A DNA stretch of 60,000 bases. Origin: Prorocentrum cordatum (taxonomy: Eukaryota; Sar; Dinophyceae; Prorocentrales; Prorocentraceae). Below the pieces are notes generated by a model, which saw only the letters and a program-made list of their open reading frames with translations, had not been told where the DNA came from and did no database searches. Shown here piece after piece: positions 49,690 through 60,000 of the stretch. A program made the translations under genes and the position numbers. The stretch covers positions 481,423 to 541,422 of the forward strand of contig CAUYUJ010017849.1 of NCBI GenBank assembly GCA_963575745.1, written 5' to 3'. Numbering within the stretch: the stretch's first letter is position 1; each line of letters opens with the position of its first letter.

Positions 49690-50100
49690 GGACCTTCGGG
49701 ATGTGTGCGGATGTGGAAATGGAGTGATCAACCATGCAGATCCTCCGCTTCCGCTGGGCTCCTCTCGAAACCCACCCTCCCGCAACTCTCGAGACGCGCT
49801 GCCTAGCTCTCCTTTGATGGAAATCAACTGGGGCACCAGGGGCAAGGATAGGATGTTTGGCAAAACTGATGGATCTCCCCGTTTCCAGAACTGGCGCGGG
49901 CTTCCGCTTGTGTTCCCCTTGCTCCTGCCCTTGCCTCTTTGCTTTGCCCTTTCCCGCTTCTCCCCTCTTTCCGCCGCTCGGCGGCTCAAGCTTTTCAAAG
50001 GCCAAGCTGGGGGTCGGCCTCAGGTGGCCTAAGGCCGGGCCCCGGGACGGGGCCGGAAGACCTTCGCCCGAGTCCGGGCGCGAAGGGGGCGCCCGCAGCC
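49690..50100 (+). other. Region upstream of the third element
   Basis: No gene recognised on the plus strand. Pyrimidine-rich stretch near 49,905-49,990, then GGCCTAAGGCC at about 50,025-50,035. It could include the element's 5' untranslated region. Confidence 0.35.
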
Positions 50101-53100
50101 ATGGAGCTGCGCCTGGCGCCGCGCGGCCGAGTCGCGCAGCTGCGCGGCGGCGGCGAGCCCGGGTGCCGAGCGGCACTGGCTCACGCTAGCCGCGGAGCAC
50201 CTGGGGGCGGCGGAGCAGCGCACGTGGCGCGGGCGCAGCTCGCCGCCGCCGAGCAGGGAGCCGGGCGCGCGCCAGCGCCGGCTCCCGCTCCAGCCCAGAC
50301 AAGGGCGGCGAGGCGTGCATGCGCGCTGGGGCCCGTCTGGTTCGTCGTCTTCCTGGAGGTGGTGGGAGTGGTCGGCGCCGAGCTCACGCACGGGCAGGCC
50401 CCCAACGCCGAGGTCTACTACGACGACGAGGTGAACGTGGACATGAAGGAGTTCTGGCTCGACGGGCCCATGGACTCCTCTGTGCACGTGGGCGCGCTGC
50501 CGGTCGAGGTCCACTCCATCGGCGGGCGTGCTGCGCCCGCAGGGAGCAGCGGAGGGGGCCCGCCGCGCGAGCGCTCGGCGCCGCCGGCTGGCCCCCCCCC
50601 CAGGACCCGACCCGCGCACCCCCCGACCCCCCCGATGGGGATCCATCGTCCTGGATCAGAGGTTGGGGTCTTTTCGGCGTCAGCTGGAAGGACATCGGCA
50701 ACCGCACTCACTGGTTTGCCGAAGGGATGGGTGGGGGTACCTTCCGGGCCGTGGGGAGTTTCAGGTCGGCCTTCTCGACTCGCGAGGCAGGAGGCTGGCT
50801 GAGCTCAGATGGTGGCTGGGTGGTGTACATGGCGGACCAGATGGGCCTCTCCCTGTTCGGCTCCGCGTGGCCGCTGATCGCCGGGCTCGCGGCTGTCTTC
50901 GCCGGCACCGGGGTGGTCGCGCTCTTGGCCCACAGCCTGAGGACGCTCTTCGCACCCTGCAGCTGGGCAGCTTGGACCTGTGGCCTGGTGCTGGCGCGCT
51001 GCCCCTGCCCGAGGCGCCGAACGCCTGGCGAGGTTAAGCTCGACAAGCTGGTCCCGCCGGCGGCGCCGCCACTCACCGATGTGGTGTGGCACGGGCCGAC
51101 TACAGGGGCCGACCCGACGACCGACTGGTACCGCAAGAGCATCAAGGAAGGCCGGGGCTCCAAGCGCGGCCAGAACGACCTCATGATCAGGGTGGACTAC
51201 CGGGTTGCCCGGCTCAAGCTCAACATGAAGTCTCCTGAACGCATCAATCGCCAAGGATTGTGGGTAGAGTATGACTCTGTGAAGGGTGCCAGCGACAAGA
51301 GTTTCCGGCGCGAGTTGGAGCAGCGGGATCCTCGCTGGCTTCACCTGTGCCGTTCCTCAAGCTGTACCGGGTGCAAGGGGCGCGAGAACGAGCTGCACTG
51401 CAAGGAGTACGCCGCCCTCGACAATGAAGCTATTGTGGACCTCGGTGACTACTCGAAGTTCACACCCTGCCGAATCTTCGTCTGGCTCTGGAGGGGGACG
51501 GGCCTTGTCTACAAGTTGTTGCTGTACATCCTCTCGTGGTTCTCATGTTGTGGTGCATGCCTCTGCCGCCGGCGCCGCCGCCGTCGCAAGACTTGCGATG
51601 CGGAGCCTGGCGTGCAGGGGTCAGTGGCAAGATTACTTGATCAGGAGTCCGAGTCCGAGGTGGACGCCGAGGACAACCCCTGCGAGGCGGTGAAGGTGGG
51701 GCTCATGATCAAGGGCAAGATGCGTCCACTAGCACCTGAGGGTTGTCGGGGCGCTGCGCGCGGGGACCCTACTGTGCTGTTGGTGGAGGATGGACGAGCT
51801 TCGGACCTCCCACTCCCAAGCGAAGGGAGCGCAACGGCTTGCCTCTGTGAGCATCACCGGCAAATCTACATGGTCCTGCGCTATGGCGAGAAGTGCTCTC
51901 AGGTGACTTGTTTCCGGGAGGCGGTGGGCATGGCCTCAGGGGTCCCGCTCTGCCTGCAGCACCTTGGGGGCGAGGCAGCCCGTGCGATCTACGACAACCC
52001 AGCAGAAGTCGGGTTCTTCGCAGGACTGCGGCGCCGAGCTCGGCGGAGCCCAGCACCACGGAGTCGCGCGCCGGAGCGGGCGGCTGCCACCCCGGCCCGG
52101 AGTCGCACTCCAGAGCGCTCCGCCCCAACGACCTCTGCTCGAGAGGCGCCCTCCAGCCCTGGCGACCCCGTCCCGGCGCCGGCTGGGCCACCGAGCGCGC
52201 GCTTCGAAGCGCCGCCGGTTCCAGACTTCCCCAAGCCGCCTACTCCGCCACCCATGCCCCTCGGGCAGCACTTCATCATACGGGCGAGAGTACATTGGCC
52301 AGAAGGAGCGCAGTGGATGATTTTCAGAGGAAAGGCAGTCGACGCCGCCGCGGCCAGCACAGTGGCCGATTACTTCGACGGTGCGTTGGCGCTCGAGGTG
52401 GCAGACCCGTCCGGCATCACCATCCGCTTTCTCGTGAAACCTGACGGCGTCATCCGTGCACCGTCCACGGGACCCTCCGGGCGCCTGCCCGCAGGGTTCA
52501 TCGAGGAGATGCTCCACCACGCACCCTTGGGATGCGAGGAGCTCGGCATCAGCGTCTCGGCGACCAACGTACCCGAGAAAGTCTGGCACAAGCTGGCGGC
52601 TTGGCATGGTCTGCCCGTGGGCGGTCGAGCTGGTCCACTCAGCGAGGCTCGCTGGCGGCTGCTCAAGGAGAAGGTGGTCAACCTAGTCAAGTGGCACCCT
52701 GAGGGGGGCGTGGCGCCCAGCCCGAGCTTCGAAGCGCAGGCCACCGAGGCGGGCGCCAAGCTGCGCAGCCACTGGCAGCGGCTCGATCGCAGCAGCTCAC
52801 CCAAGCCGCCCTCAGGGTCAACAAGACGGAGCTCTCGTTCGCCGTCAGCCGAAGGCGGGCGGGCAGCCAGCTCCGAGGCACCAGCATCAGGAGAGAGTCA
52901 TCAAGGAGACGAGGGAGGAGACATGATGGCCTGCTACTTGGAGGAGAAGGCCCGTGGGTCGAGCGACGCAGCAGCGGTGCAGAGTGTGGCTGCCGGCTTT
53001 GATGAAGAAGCCCAGCAGGTGCTCGCCGGCCTCATCCGATACGCTCAATACCTCAAGCAGCAGACGAACGAGCCCGAGGAACTCGCACGACTTGATGGGC

Positions 53101-55682
53101 ACATTGGCAGTTGGGAGGTGCTCCAGCAAGTGCCTTCGCGACCGCAGACCCCAGAGGCAGCGCCTAGCAGCCTCCAAGGGCTCCTCAAGCTCTCTCCCGA
53201 GCGCCACCGCTCGCAGGGGCCGCCGGCCTCCCCGGCCGACAGCGTGCCCCTGTTCGAAGCGCGCCCGCCTCTCTCGCCAGCAGTCGCCCCGCCGGCTTTC
53301 ACTGTCGGACAGCGGGACGCCGGCCTCCCAGCTACCACGGCTGGGTTGGGCCCGGTTGTCCGCCCACAGGCTCCAAACATCGGGTCCCTGTTCTGCTACG
53401 ACCAGCACGTCAGTGACTTGGGCCTGCCCCCAGGTTTGACCACAGCGCCAGCGCGCTACGCCGCTGGGGCCCGAGAGGACAGCGGGGGCGCCGACCCGTT
53501 CGGCCTCGTGCAGCCCGGGGCAACACTAGACGCGAACACCGCGAGGATGCTCCACGCCTTGGAAGGGGTCGCCAGTGCCCGGCAGGGCGACAAGGCAGCC
53601 CAGCGAGGGACAGTGGCGGCACTGGGCCGGGCCGAGGAATTGGACGTCTACCTGGCGCGCGGCTGCGGCCAACTGACCGTGGAGGTCTGCGACGAGGTCC
53701 TCGGACGTGAGCTGTTCTACGCTCTGCGCCGGACCTGTGAGCATAACAAGGCCCTGATGCTCGCCGTCGAGACGCCCACGACGGTGTCCAATCGGATCGC
53801 GATGGCGTGCGCCTCGCTCAGCTTCGGCGGCAACAGCCTGGACAACCTGGCCCCGTGGTCGGCCTCTGTGGCGGACTTCCCGACCTGCAAGACGGTCGCG
53901 TTCGACAAGTACAGTGCGCCGCATGACACAAAGCTAGAACCTAGGCCCAGGGCCCCCGTGGTCTTCGACCAGTGGAAGCGGCAGGCCCAGAACATGACCA
54001 GGTTCTTCGGGCTCGTCTTCGGACGAGAGCATGTTAAGGAGCGTCTGGATTGCCTGGAGACTCTCGCGCGGGAGTGCGAGAAGGATGACCACGCTTTCCC
54101 GCCCAAGTTCGTCTATGAGTTGTGGGAAGAGCTGTGGGCGACCTGGTGCGAGCGACTCCGAGAGAAGAAACGAGGCCTCCTGCGAGTGCTGCAGACGGAC
54201 AACCCTCGGAAGGAGGATCTCAAGATGGTGGCCTTTGCTCCCCGGTCGGACGGACGCCCAGCGTTCGTCTTTCCCAACGTCTTCGACCTCGAGTCTCCCA
54301 CAGGCTACTACCAGGAGGTCGTGTGCCCGCGGCAGCAGCGCTACCTTCAGACCGTCCTCAACGACTCGATGCACGGGGTGCGTGGCGCCCCGGGCAAGGC
54401 TGGGGAGGTCAGAGGAGAAGGAGATGAGCCAGCCACAGAGCCTCAGGAACAACGAGCTGGAGCCACCCCCAAGAAGAAGCCTAAGGCCAAGACCCAGCCG
54501 AAAGCCAGCTCCGCACGGGCCGCGTACCCTGCGGGCAAGCGGCTGAACGCCCAGGAGATCAAGCTGTCTGTTCGGCACGCGCCCTGCGACAAGCAGGGCA
54601 AGCCGCTCTGCTGGGACAATTCGACCTGGATAGGCTGCAAGAAGGGGGCCCCGGGGTGCTCACACTCGCACGAGCTCATCAAAGGACTGAAGGACGTGCA
54701 CTGGACCGTGCAGTGCCAGCTCCTCAGGCGGGGTGGGCTCCGCAACGCCGCCAAGATCGACCCAGCTTCGGTCAACGGGAGGATCGCACAGCTGAGGGCC
54801 CAGGCGAACACCGAGGCAGACAGCAAACGGGCCGCAGGTGCTGGCGCAGCGGAGAGCCAACCCGCTAAGACAGGTTGGGCACCGCCTGACGAGTACGCCG
54901 TTGTCCAGTGCACCGCACTGGAGTCGGAGCTTCGGGAAGCCGCTCAGGGGCCCGATGCGACCTGGCTCGAGGACCCGCGCGCCGACAGCCCGGCCCTGGT
55001 TGGGACGAGTGTCTGCGCAGACGAAGGAGCCCTGGCCCAGCGGAAGCTGCTCGAGGCCGTCCAGGAGAGCGGGGCACTCGACCCCGTGAGCCATGCCAGT
55101 GACTACATGCGGTCGCATGTCCTGGCACGTCTTGCTTGCGCCCGCGGGCGCGAGGAGGAGCTTTCAGTTGAACAGGTGCTCCTCGAAGCAACGCGCCAAG
55201 GTGGGCCCACTCTGGCCGCCGAGGCTAGCGAACTGCTGGACCGCCTCGGGGCGAAGGCTGGCAACCTGGGAGCTGACCCTGACGTCATCATAACGCCAGT
55301 GCGGTGGGACGCTGAGAAGTCGGTGGGTCAAGGCTCGGTCACAGTGCAAGGCCATACTTGGCGCTACCTCGACTACCAGGACCAGCTGCCCTTGGACGAG
55401 TGCGTCGCGAAGCGATTACAGGTGGCCGCCGGTGTTTCGGAGGAACGGCAGCGCCTCCCACTCCACCTGGCGGCCGCCAAGCTTTGGGTGCAGCTGGAGA
55501 CTCCACCCGACGCCCAGCAGGTCAAGGACCTGGCCCTTGAGATTCGCAGGGACCTCCTGGAGAAGGCTACCGACGCGGCCGCGGGCCTCGCCGATGCCCC
55601 GCCCTGGATATCCCCCAGGGAAGCTGAGGTCCGGACGCACATTCATGACGCAGTGCATCGCGACCACGACAAAGATTTCTGA
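50101..55682 (+). CDS. Gag-like polyprotein with N-terminal TM segments and CCCH zinc finger
   Basis: Start taken as the ATG at 50101, frame 1, which gives a helix, an Ala/Pro linker and the hydrophobic VWFVVFLEVVGVVGAEL. At a run of ten C near 50,590 the sensible reading moves to frame 0, which then stays open to TGA at 55680-55682. The later part has hydrophobic segments WPLIAGLAAVFAGTGVVALL and GLVYKLLLYILSWFSCCGAC, a Cys pair region CRSSSCTGCKGRENELHC, Pro/Ser-rich linkers, a helical capsid-like region (about 53,530-54,390) and a CCCH finger C-x8-C-x6-C-x3-H at about 54,607-54,670. Helical region plus zinc finger fits a Gag. The frame change may be an indel or an error in the C-run. Confidence 0.6.
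55680..55682 (+). promoter_or_regulatory. In-frame TGA between gag-like and pol-like parts
   Basis: HDKDF, TGA, CVALFPCE: coding-looking sequence continues in the same frame on both sides, with no ATG for the second part. This is the same arrangement as in the copia element. Either readthrough or a C-to-T change in CGA would explain it. Confidence 0.45.
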
Positions 55683-58600
55683 TGCGTCGCCCTCTTCCCG
55701 TGCGAAGCATTGGAGGAGGTGGTACTCAGAGTATGGCGAGCGGATCACTGGGGCCACCTGGATATCGATACAGTCCTCCCCGTGGGGGAGCCCAAGCAGG
55801 AGTGCCACGTGATTATCCATCGCGGGCATATGCGTGTCCTCCACCCTCCGCCTGGAGCCGACGGCCAGCGAATAGCAGACGAGCTCATCCGCACCTGGGC
55901 CACGAGCGGAAAGGACCTCAAGGAGCTCCCCACCATGGGCTGGGAGACGTACCTCGCCTCGGAGGAGGATGGCAGTCCGGCGGTGGCCAGTAAGCCTCCC
56001 CCGTGCCAGCACTGCAGAGCCCTCGCAGCACAGCAGCAGCAGCGTGGGAGAGCCGCCGGCGGGGCAACCGCCGCAGTCGAGCTCCCCACCGAGGTAGAGT
56101 GTCCAGACTTCGGGGACTTGGAGCCTCTGCGATTGAGGCCCGCGTTCGCGTGGGGACTCAGGACGCGGGAGATTTTCGCCGGTACCGGGCGTTGGACGCA
56201 GGCCATGAAGGATGCGGGCATCGCCACCAGCGAGTCTGTCGAGTACTTCGGGCAGCCGTTGCTCGGCAAGGACCCCAGGCCGCAGTTCGACATACGCGAC
56301 CCGCTGGTACGGGAGCGCCTGTGCCAGGAGTTCAGCGCGCCTCCCGGCCCCGACGAAGCCAACGTGCTGCAGTTCACCCCGCCCTGCGTGAGCCATTGCC
56401 CCTGGCAGCTGGCAGCAGGAGGGACGAGGACTTTCGAGTGCCCAGATGGAACCGGAGAGCGGCAAATCGAGATCGACGGCAACGCATTCGGGGAGTTCGC
56501 GTGCATAGGGGCGAAGCGGGGCTACGAGGCGGGACGAGAGTTCCTCATCGAGTCGTCAGCACGGGATGGGCGGTACCCTAAGCTGTGGAACCGCCCCTGC
56601 ATGCGAGCCCTGATGCGCACGACTGGAGCCCGAGTTCTCGCCATAGACATGTGTGAGTGGGGGCTCGCACCACCGGACGAGCCACAACATCGGTATCAGA
56701 AGCGGACCTGGTGGTTGGCATCACTCGGGCTCTACCCCTATGCCTTGATCTTGGCCAGGAGGTGCACAGGCCAGCACACGCATCGCACGTTGGAGGGCGG
56801 CCTACCGTACGATCTGACGGACGCCCAGGTGGAAGCCTACAACCTCGATGCGCGCACGCGGCTCAGCAAGGCCGAGGCCAGCGAATTGATCAACCTCAGC
56901 ACCAAACTGGGCGAGGCCGGCGGGCGCTACGGCCTCGACAGCGACGGGGTCACCGTCACGCTGCCCCCAGACGACAAGCTGATCCGCGTGAACCAGCTCA
57001 TCGCGCGGGCCGCCCCAGACAATTTCCACTGGGCGAAGATCGATTTCCGCACCAAGCAGCACTACTCCGCTTTGCCCGAGAACCAGTGGGCCCTCTACTT
57101 CGGGAAGACCCCCGAGGGCGAGCTCCGCTTCACCCTCGGCAAGCAAGCCCCGCCCAACCTGGAAGGTGGAGGACGCGTTCCCAGCGGTACTCCCCAGCTC
57201 AGCGCTGCGGTGAAAGGAGAGTTGGGAAGCGCAAGCTTCGGACTGGGACTACGGGGCATGCGGAGGACTCAGCACGCGGGGCAGTATGCACCGCGGCTGT
57301 GCGCTGCCTGGGCAGCCGTGCTTAAGGCAGCGGCTGCCGGCACCGCCCCAGAGAAGCTGGAACAACAGATCGCCACGATGGACGCCGAGGCGCGGGCTTT
57401 GGAAGAGAAGTCGGAGAGCAAGGTGGCGCGGGCCGGGCGTTCTGACGCCCTGGAACAAAACCCCCCCCCCTCTTTTCAGCCTCCGGCCTGTGCGGGAGAG
57501 GGCGGCAGTACCGAAAATGGGGCCATCAACGAGCACAGCGTGAAATGCGGCAGCCTGAAGCAGAGCGCCAACACCTGCTGCCTGCCCCACTCGATATGGA
57601 GAAGCTCAATGGAGGTCGAATTCGACGAGGGCTCAAAGGGCCACCGGAGAGGTGGTCGTTCGAAGGACGACTACCTGGAGAGGAACGCGGCGGAGGCGGA
57701 CGGCAGGAGCTCAAAGGGCGAAGGCCGAGGTGAGGAGGAGGTGGAGGTGGAGACCGACGGCGAGCCGACCATAATCACAATGGGTGGCGACGAGAAGCGA
57801 GGTGGCAAACGAGGTGGCAAGCGAGGAGGCTGGAAGCGCAACAAGGCGCGCAAGCGTGAAGCACGTGAAGCTGCTGCTCGCGGAGGTGGCGGATCTGGCG
57901 GAGGTGGTGATGACGATGGCGACGGGGACGAGAGCCCCGAGGAGGAAGAGGAGGAGAACCGCCGCCAGAAGAAGGCGAGGGAGGCCGAGGACGAGGCGTC
58001 GCGGGCCAGCCCGGTGCGGGTTTTCGTCCCGCAGCAGGGAGACCAGTGGGTGCTGCTCAAGGGGGGCCCGTTCGAAGCTGGAGAGGTCAAGGCGAGGCTG
58101 AGGGTCTCTGAGACACTATCCGGGGGCTTCTTCGACGCCGACCAGCTGTACCTCTTCGAGTACACAGAGGATGACGATACTGCAGGAGCACATGGGCCAC
58201 CCCTCGACGACGAAGAAGCGGTGCGCCCCGGCGAGAAGTTGCTGCTGTGGGCCACGCTGAAGCCGCCGAAGGAATGGACCAGTTGGAGCCCCCGGTGGAA
58301 CCGAGACCAGCAACGAGCACCTGGTGCTACAGCCCAGGAGGGTCAGCGGAGAGTCACGGCCAGGATCGCCGACAGAGCAGCCGCAGCAGCAGCGGCAGCG
58401 GGGCCGAGCGGGGCCGCAGCGAGCTCAGCAACCAGCAGTGGCCGCCAACCAGCCCCAACGTTCAGCGAGGTGGCTGCAGCAGCAGGCGGCATCCGAGCGA
58501 GCTCAGTCCCTCCGTCCAGCGGGGGTACCTCGAGGGGCTCAGGTGCCCTAATGCGAGTCGAGGAACAGCTCGCCGAAGCTCAAGGGCAGCATGCTCGAGC

Positions 58601-59252
58601 AGCGAGCGAAGGCGGCGACCAGGAGCTGAGCGCTGCGCGCGTAGTAGGGCAAATGGAGATCAGGCGCAACGAGGTCCAGGCCCGCCGCGCTGCCCGGCTC
58701 GAGCGCGAGGCGCGCCGGCGGGGGCGCGAGGGCCAGAGGGCCACCAGCGCACCCCCAGAGCTCCACAGCCTGCAGGCGCCCCCGGAGGCCCCCCCTCCGC
58801 CCGAGGCGGAGGAAGACCCAGAGACCACCTCAGAGGAGATGGGACGCCGGGTTGCCGAGGCACACCCGGGCGTAGCCTGCCGCGGGGGGGTCCACAAGTG
58901 CAACGCTGCTCGGCGATTCGTCAAGAACTTCAACGACGTGCGGAGGGGTGGCAAGAGCTACGACCTGCAGCATGCGGACATCCTGTACCTGAACGGGATC
59001 GGGCAGATCAGCGACGTGCTGATGCAGGAATATCCCGGGGCCGACCCGACGGACCCGTCCCTGCCGCCGGAGCCTCGCCAGCTCGGCGAGATCCTGGCGC
59101 GCTACGTGGAGGAGAAAAGAGACGTTGAAGGTCAAGATGAAGAGCCTCGGCATCCCGCGAGACGAGCAGGCCGGGGGTGGGGTCCTGGGCCCCATCTACG
59201 TCGCGACCGAGAGGACTTACATCGAGGAGTACGAGGGTCGAGACGTTCCTAG
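55683..59252 (+). CDS. Pol-like region with methyltransferase-like domain
   Basis: Same frame as the gag-like ORF and directly downstream of its TGA. No ATG near the start (the first usable codon would be TTG at 55710), so it reads as a continuation. The methyltransferase-like domain spans about 56,150-56,800: REIFAGTGRW (motif I position), FTPPCVSHCPWQ (Pro-Cys motif), FLIESSARDGRYPKLW, IDMCEWG, YQKRTWW and RRCTGQHTHR. It is followed by a KIDFRTKQHY segment and a Lys/Arg/Gly-rich region with acidic tracts (57,700-57,990), then Ala-rich linkers and a globular end (VKNFNDVRRGGKSYDLQHAD). It stops at 59252. The best continuation is in frame 1. Confidence 0.6.
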   Translation, partial: CVALFPCEALEEVVLRVWRADHWGHLDIDTVLPVGEPKQECHVIIHRGHMRVLHPPPGADGQRIADELIRTWATSGKDLKELPTMGWETYLASEEDGSPAVASKPPPCQHCRALAAQQQQRGRAAGGATAAVELPTEVECPDFGDLEPLRLRPAFAWGLRTREIFAGTGRWTQAMKDAGIATSESVEYFGQPLLGKDPRPQFDIRDPLVRERLCQEFSAPPGPDEANVLQFTPPCVSHCPWQLAAGGTRTFECPDGTGERQIEIDGNAFGEFACIGAKRGYEAGREFLIESSARDGRYPKLWNRPCMRALMRTTGARVLAIDMCEWGLAPPDEPQHRYQKRTWWLASLGLYPYALILARRCTGQHTHRTLEGGLPYDLTDAQVEAYNLDARTRLSKAEASELINLSTKLGEAGGRYGLDSDGVTVTLPPDDKLIRVNQLIARAAPDNFHWAKIDFRTKQHYSALPENQWALYFGKTPEGELRFTLGKQAPPNLEGGGRVPSGTPQLSAAVKGELGSASFGLGLRGMRRTQHAGQYAPRLCAAWAAVLKAAAAGTAPEKLEQQIATMDAEARALEEKSESKVARAGRSDALEQNPPPSFQPPACAGEGGSTENGAINEHSVKCGSLKQSANTCCLPHSIWRSSMEVEFDEGSKGHRRGGRSKDDYLERNAAEADGRSSKGEGRGEEEVEVETDGEPTIITMGGDEKRGGKRGGKRGGWKRNKARKREAREAAARGGGGSGGGGDDDGDGDESPEEEEEENRRQKKAREAEDEASRASPVRVFVPQQGDQWVLLKGGPFEAGEVKARLRVSETLSGGFFDADQLYLFEYTEDDDTAGAHGPPLDDEEAVRPGEKLLLWATLKPPKEWTSWSPRWNRDQQRAPGATAQEGQRRVTARIADRAAAAAAAAGPSGAAASSATSSGRQPAPTFSEVAAAAGGIRASSVPPSSGGTSRGSGALMRVEEQLAEAQGQHARAASEGGDQELSAARVVGQMEIRRNEVQARRAARLEREARRRGREGQRATSAPPELHSLQAPPEAPPPPEAEEDPETTSEEMGRRVAEAHPGVACRGGVHKCNAARRFVKNFNDVRRGGKSYDLQHADILYLNGIGQISDVLMQEYPGADPTDPSLPPEPRQLGEILARYVEEKRDVEGQDEEPRHPARRAGRGWGPGPHLRRDREDLHRGVRGSRRS

Positions 59253-60000
59253 CGCCCGCAGCCGCAGCCGCAGGAGAAGTGGAGGAGCAGCCCCCTCTGG
59301 GGGAGCGAAGCCCTCCGGAGGCGCGCCTGGCGACTCGGAGTCATCTGCCTCCGAGACGATGGCCCCTGACACCCGAGGCCGGCTGCGAGCGAGGTCGCCC
59401 CCGGATGAGAACCGAGGGCGCAGCTCCGCCCCAGACCCGAGGGGCCCAGGGCGCAGGTGCGGAGGCCCCGAGGTGCCGCCGGCGGACGCCCGCCAAGGCG
59501 CGCACCACGGGAGCCGAGTGGAGGCATGCCAGGACGAGCGTCGAACGCCGCCGACAACGCCTCATCCTGGCGCCCCCGAGGCCAAGGAGTACTTGCGCTG
59601 GTGTCTGGAGCATGCTGAGTTTGCCCCTGAGCTGGTAAAGGAAGTGACGGGCCTGGGGAATCGCCTGCTCCTCGCCGCAGGGAGCGTGGAGGCTGCCGCA
59701 GCGAGGCTCCGCGAGGAGCGGGAGCTCGTCCTCGGGAATCCTCTCGGGGGAGTACTCGATCCCAAGTTCGGCGAAGCTCTGGAGGAGGACCACCGGCGGT
59801 ACCTCCAGGAGATGGCGAGCAGGGGCGTCCCCGTTCGGAGGCAGCAGCCCAGGCGTCGGACGATAGCCAAGCCCCACGCTTCCGCGAGGGACCATGCCCT
59901 GGAGATGTACGCCAAGGCCTGGAAGGACACGTCCTACGGCGCCGTGCTCTGGGCCACCCCGGAGGCCGAGGCCGCCTTGTCCGCTTCCGAGCTCATCGAG
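59119..60000 (+). CDS. Continuation of the third element in frame 1, partial at the window edge
   Basis: A +1 move at GAGAAAAGAG (about 59,112-59,121) gives ETLKVKMKSLGIPRDEQAGG, GPIYVATERTYIEEYEG, an Arg/Ser/Pro-rich linker, then AKEYLRWCLEHAEFAPELVK and EMYAKAWKDTSYGAVLW. The frame is open to 60,000. No catalytic motif has appeared by the edge. Sequence immediately before an RT domain is plausible but unproven. Confidence 0.5.

Larger units (their letters stand above)
50101..60000 (+). mobile_element. Third large retroelement, 5' part (gag-like, methyltransferase-like; RT presumed beyond the window)
   Basis: A continuous plus-strand coding region of about 9.9 kb in three joined blocks: gag-like with TM segments and CCCH finger (50101-55682), methyltransferase-bearing pol-like (55683-59252), and a third frame open to the window edge. 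No RT or integrase motif is seen before 60,000, so the class (DIRS-like or LTR) is unknown. The identification as a retroelement rests on the gag-like layout and on the methyltransferase-like domain shared with the two other elements. Codon use is GC-rich and coherent throughout, unlike the copia element. Confidence 0.65.

Noticed and set aside
6784-55682. Selenocysteine at the two in-frame TGA codons
   Set aside because: No selenoprotein-like context or SECIS-like structure was recognised. Readthrough or a point mutation is simpler.
57455-57482. Intron 3' splice site in the third element (C-run, CTCTTTTCAG)
   Set aside because: The pyrimidine tract plus AG looks good, but the frame is open through it and no matching donor was identified.
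1-60000. tRNA, rRNA or snRNA genes
   Set aside because: No cloverleaf with conserved A and B boxes or recognisable rRNA sequence was found by reading; a covariance search would be needed to exclude them.

Overview
The window looks like repeat-dominated nuclear DNA of a dinoflagellate. The evidence is indirect: very large retrotransposon polyproteins, methyltransferase-like domains carried inside retroelements (methyltransferase-bearing retroelements are known from Symbiodinium), high GC, and tens of kilobases of minisatellites. No host housekeeping gene, tRNA or rRNA was recognised.

Layout. 1-15.5 kb: a Ty1/copia-type element on the minus strand. Its gag-like polyprotein (first ATG at 15462, ends 6784) carries transmembrane segments, a Gag region, a CCHC knuckle, a Tpt1/KptA-like RNA 2'-phosphotransferase domain, a RING-H2 finger and a retropepsin-like domain. 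One in-frame TGA separates it from pol (6744-280): two methyltransferase-like domains, C2HC finger, integrase, RT, RNase H. The element is studded with about 37 copies of a 14-nt hairpin whose stem varies by compensatory changes while the loop, read on the coding strand, is nearly always a GNRA tetraloop. 15.6-21.25 kb: a decayed plus-strand LINE (RNase H remnant, AP endonuclease, RT, zinc fingers, methyltransferase-like domain). 21.25-23.1 kb: GC-rich sequence with possible coding fragments and (TCC)n tracts. 23.1-24.4 kb: non-coding with repeated CCACTGACAA words. 24.7-45 kb: satellites and dispersed modules, including a ~10-12-bp CCAAGA repeat, a CTTGGGG/TTCTGCCGTGCTCC minisatellite, related 77-, ~112- and 90-bp satellites sharing one core, a G-rich ~107-bp repeat and several trinucleotide tracts. 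44.5-45.8 kb: a decayed non-LTR RT containing a 334-bp tandem duplication. 48.7-49.7 kb: an unidentified decayed gene on the minus strand. 50.1-60 kb: the 5' half of a third large retroelement (plus strand), with transmembrane segments, a gag-like region with a CCCH finger, an in-frame TGA, then a methyltransferase-like domain and further pol-like sequence running off the window.

The common thread is that three unrelated retroelements carry what looks like one family of methyltransferase-like domain, and two of them split gag from pol by a single in-frame TGA. The most unusual signal is the GNRA-hairpin family in the copia element. It dictates peptides such as QGNLP, RGNPP and LGNEP wherever it falls in one reading frame. 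All domain calls come from reading motifs by eye; no database search was possible.
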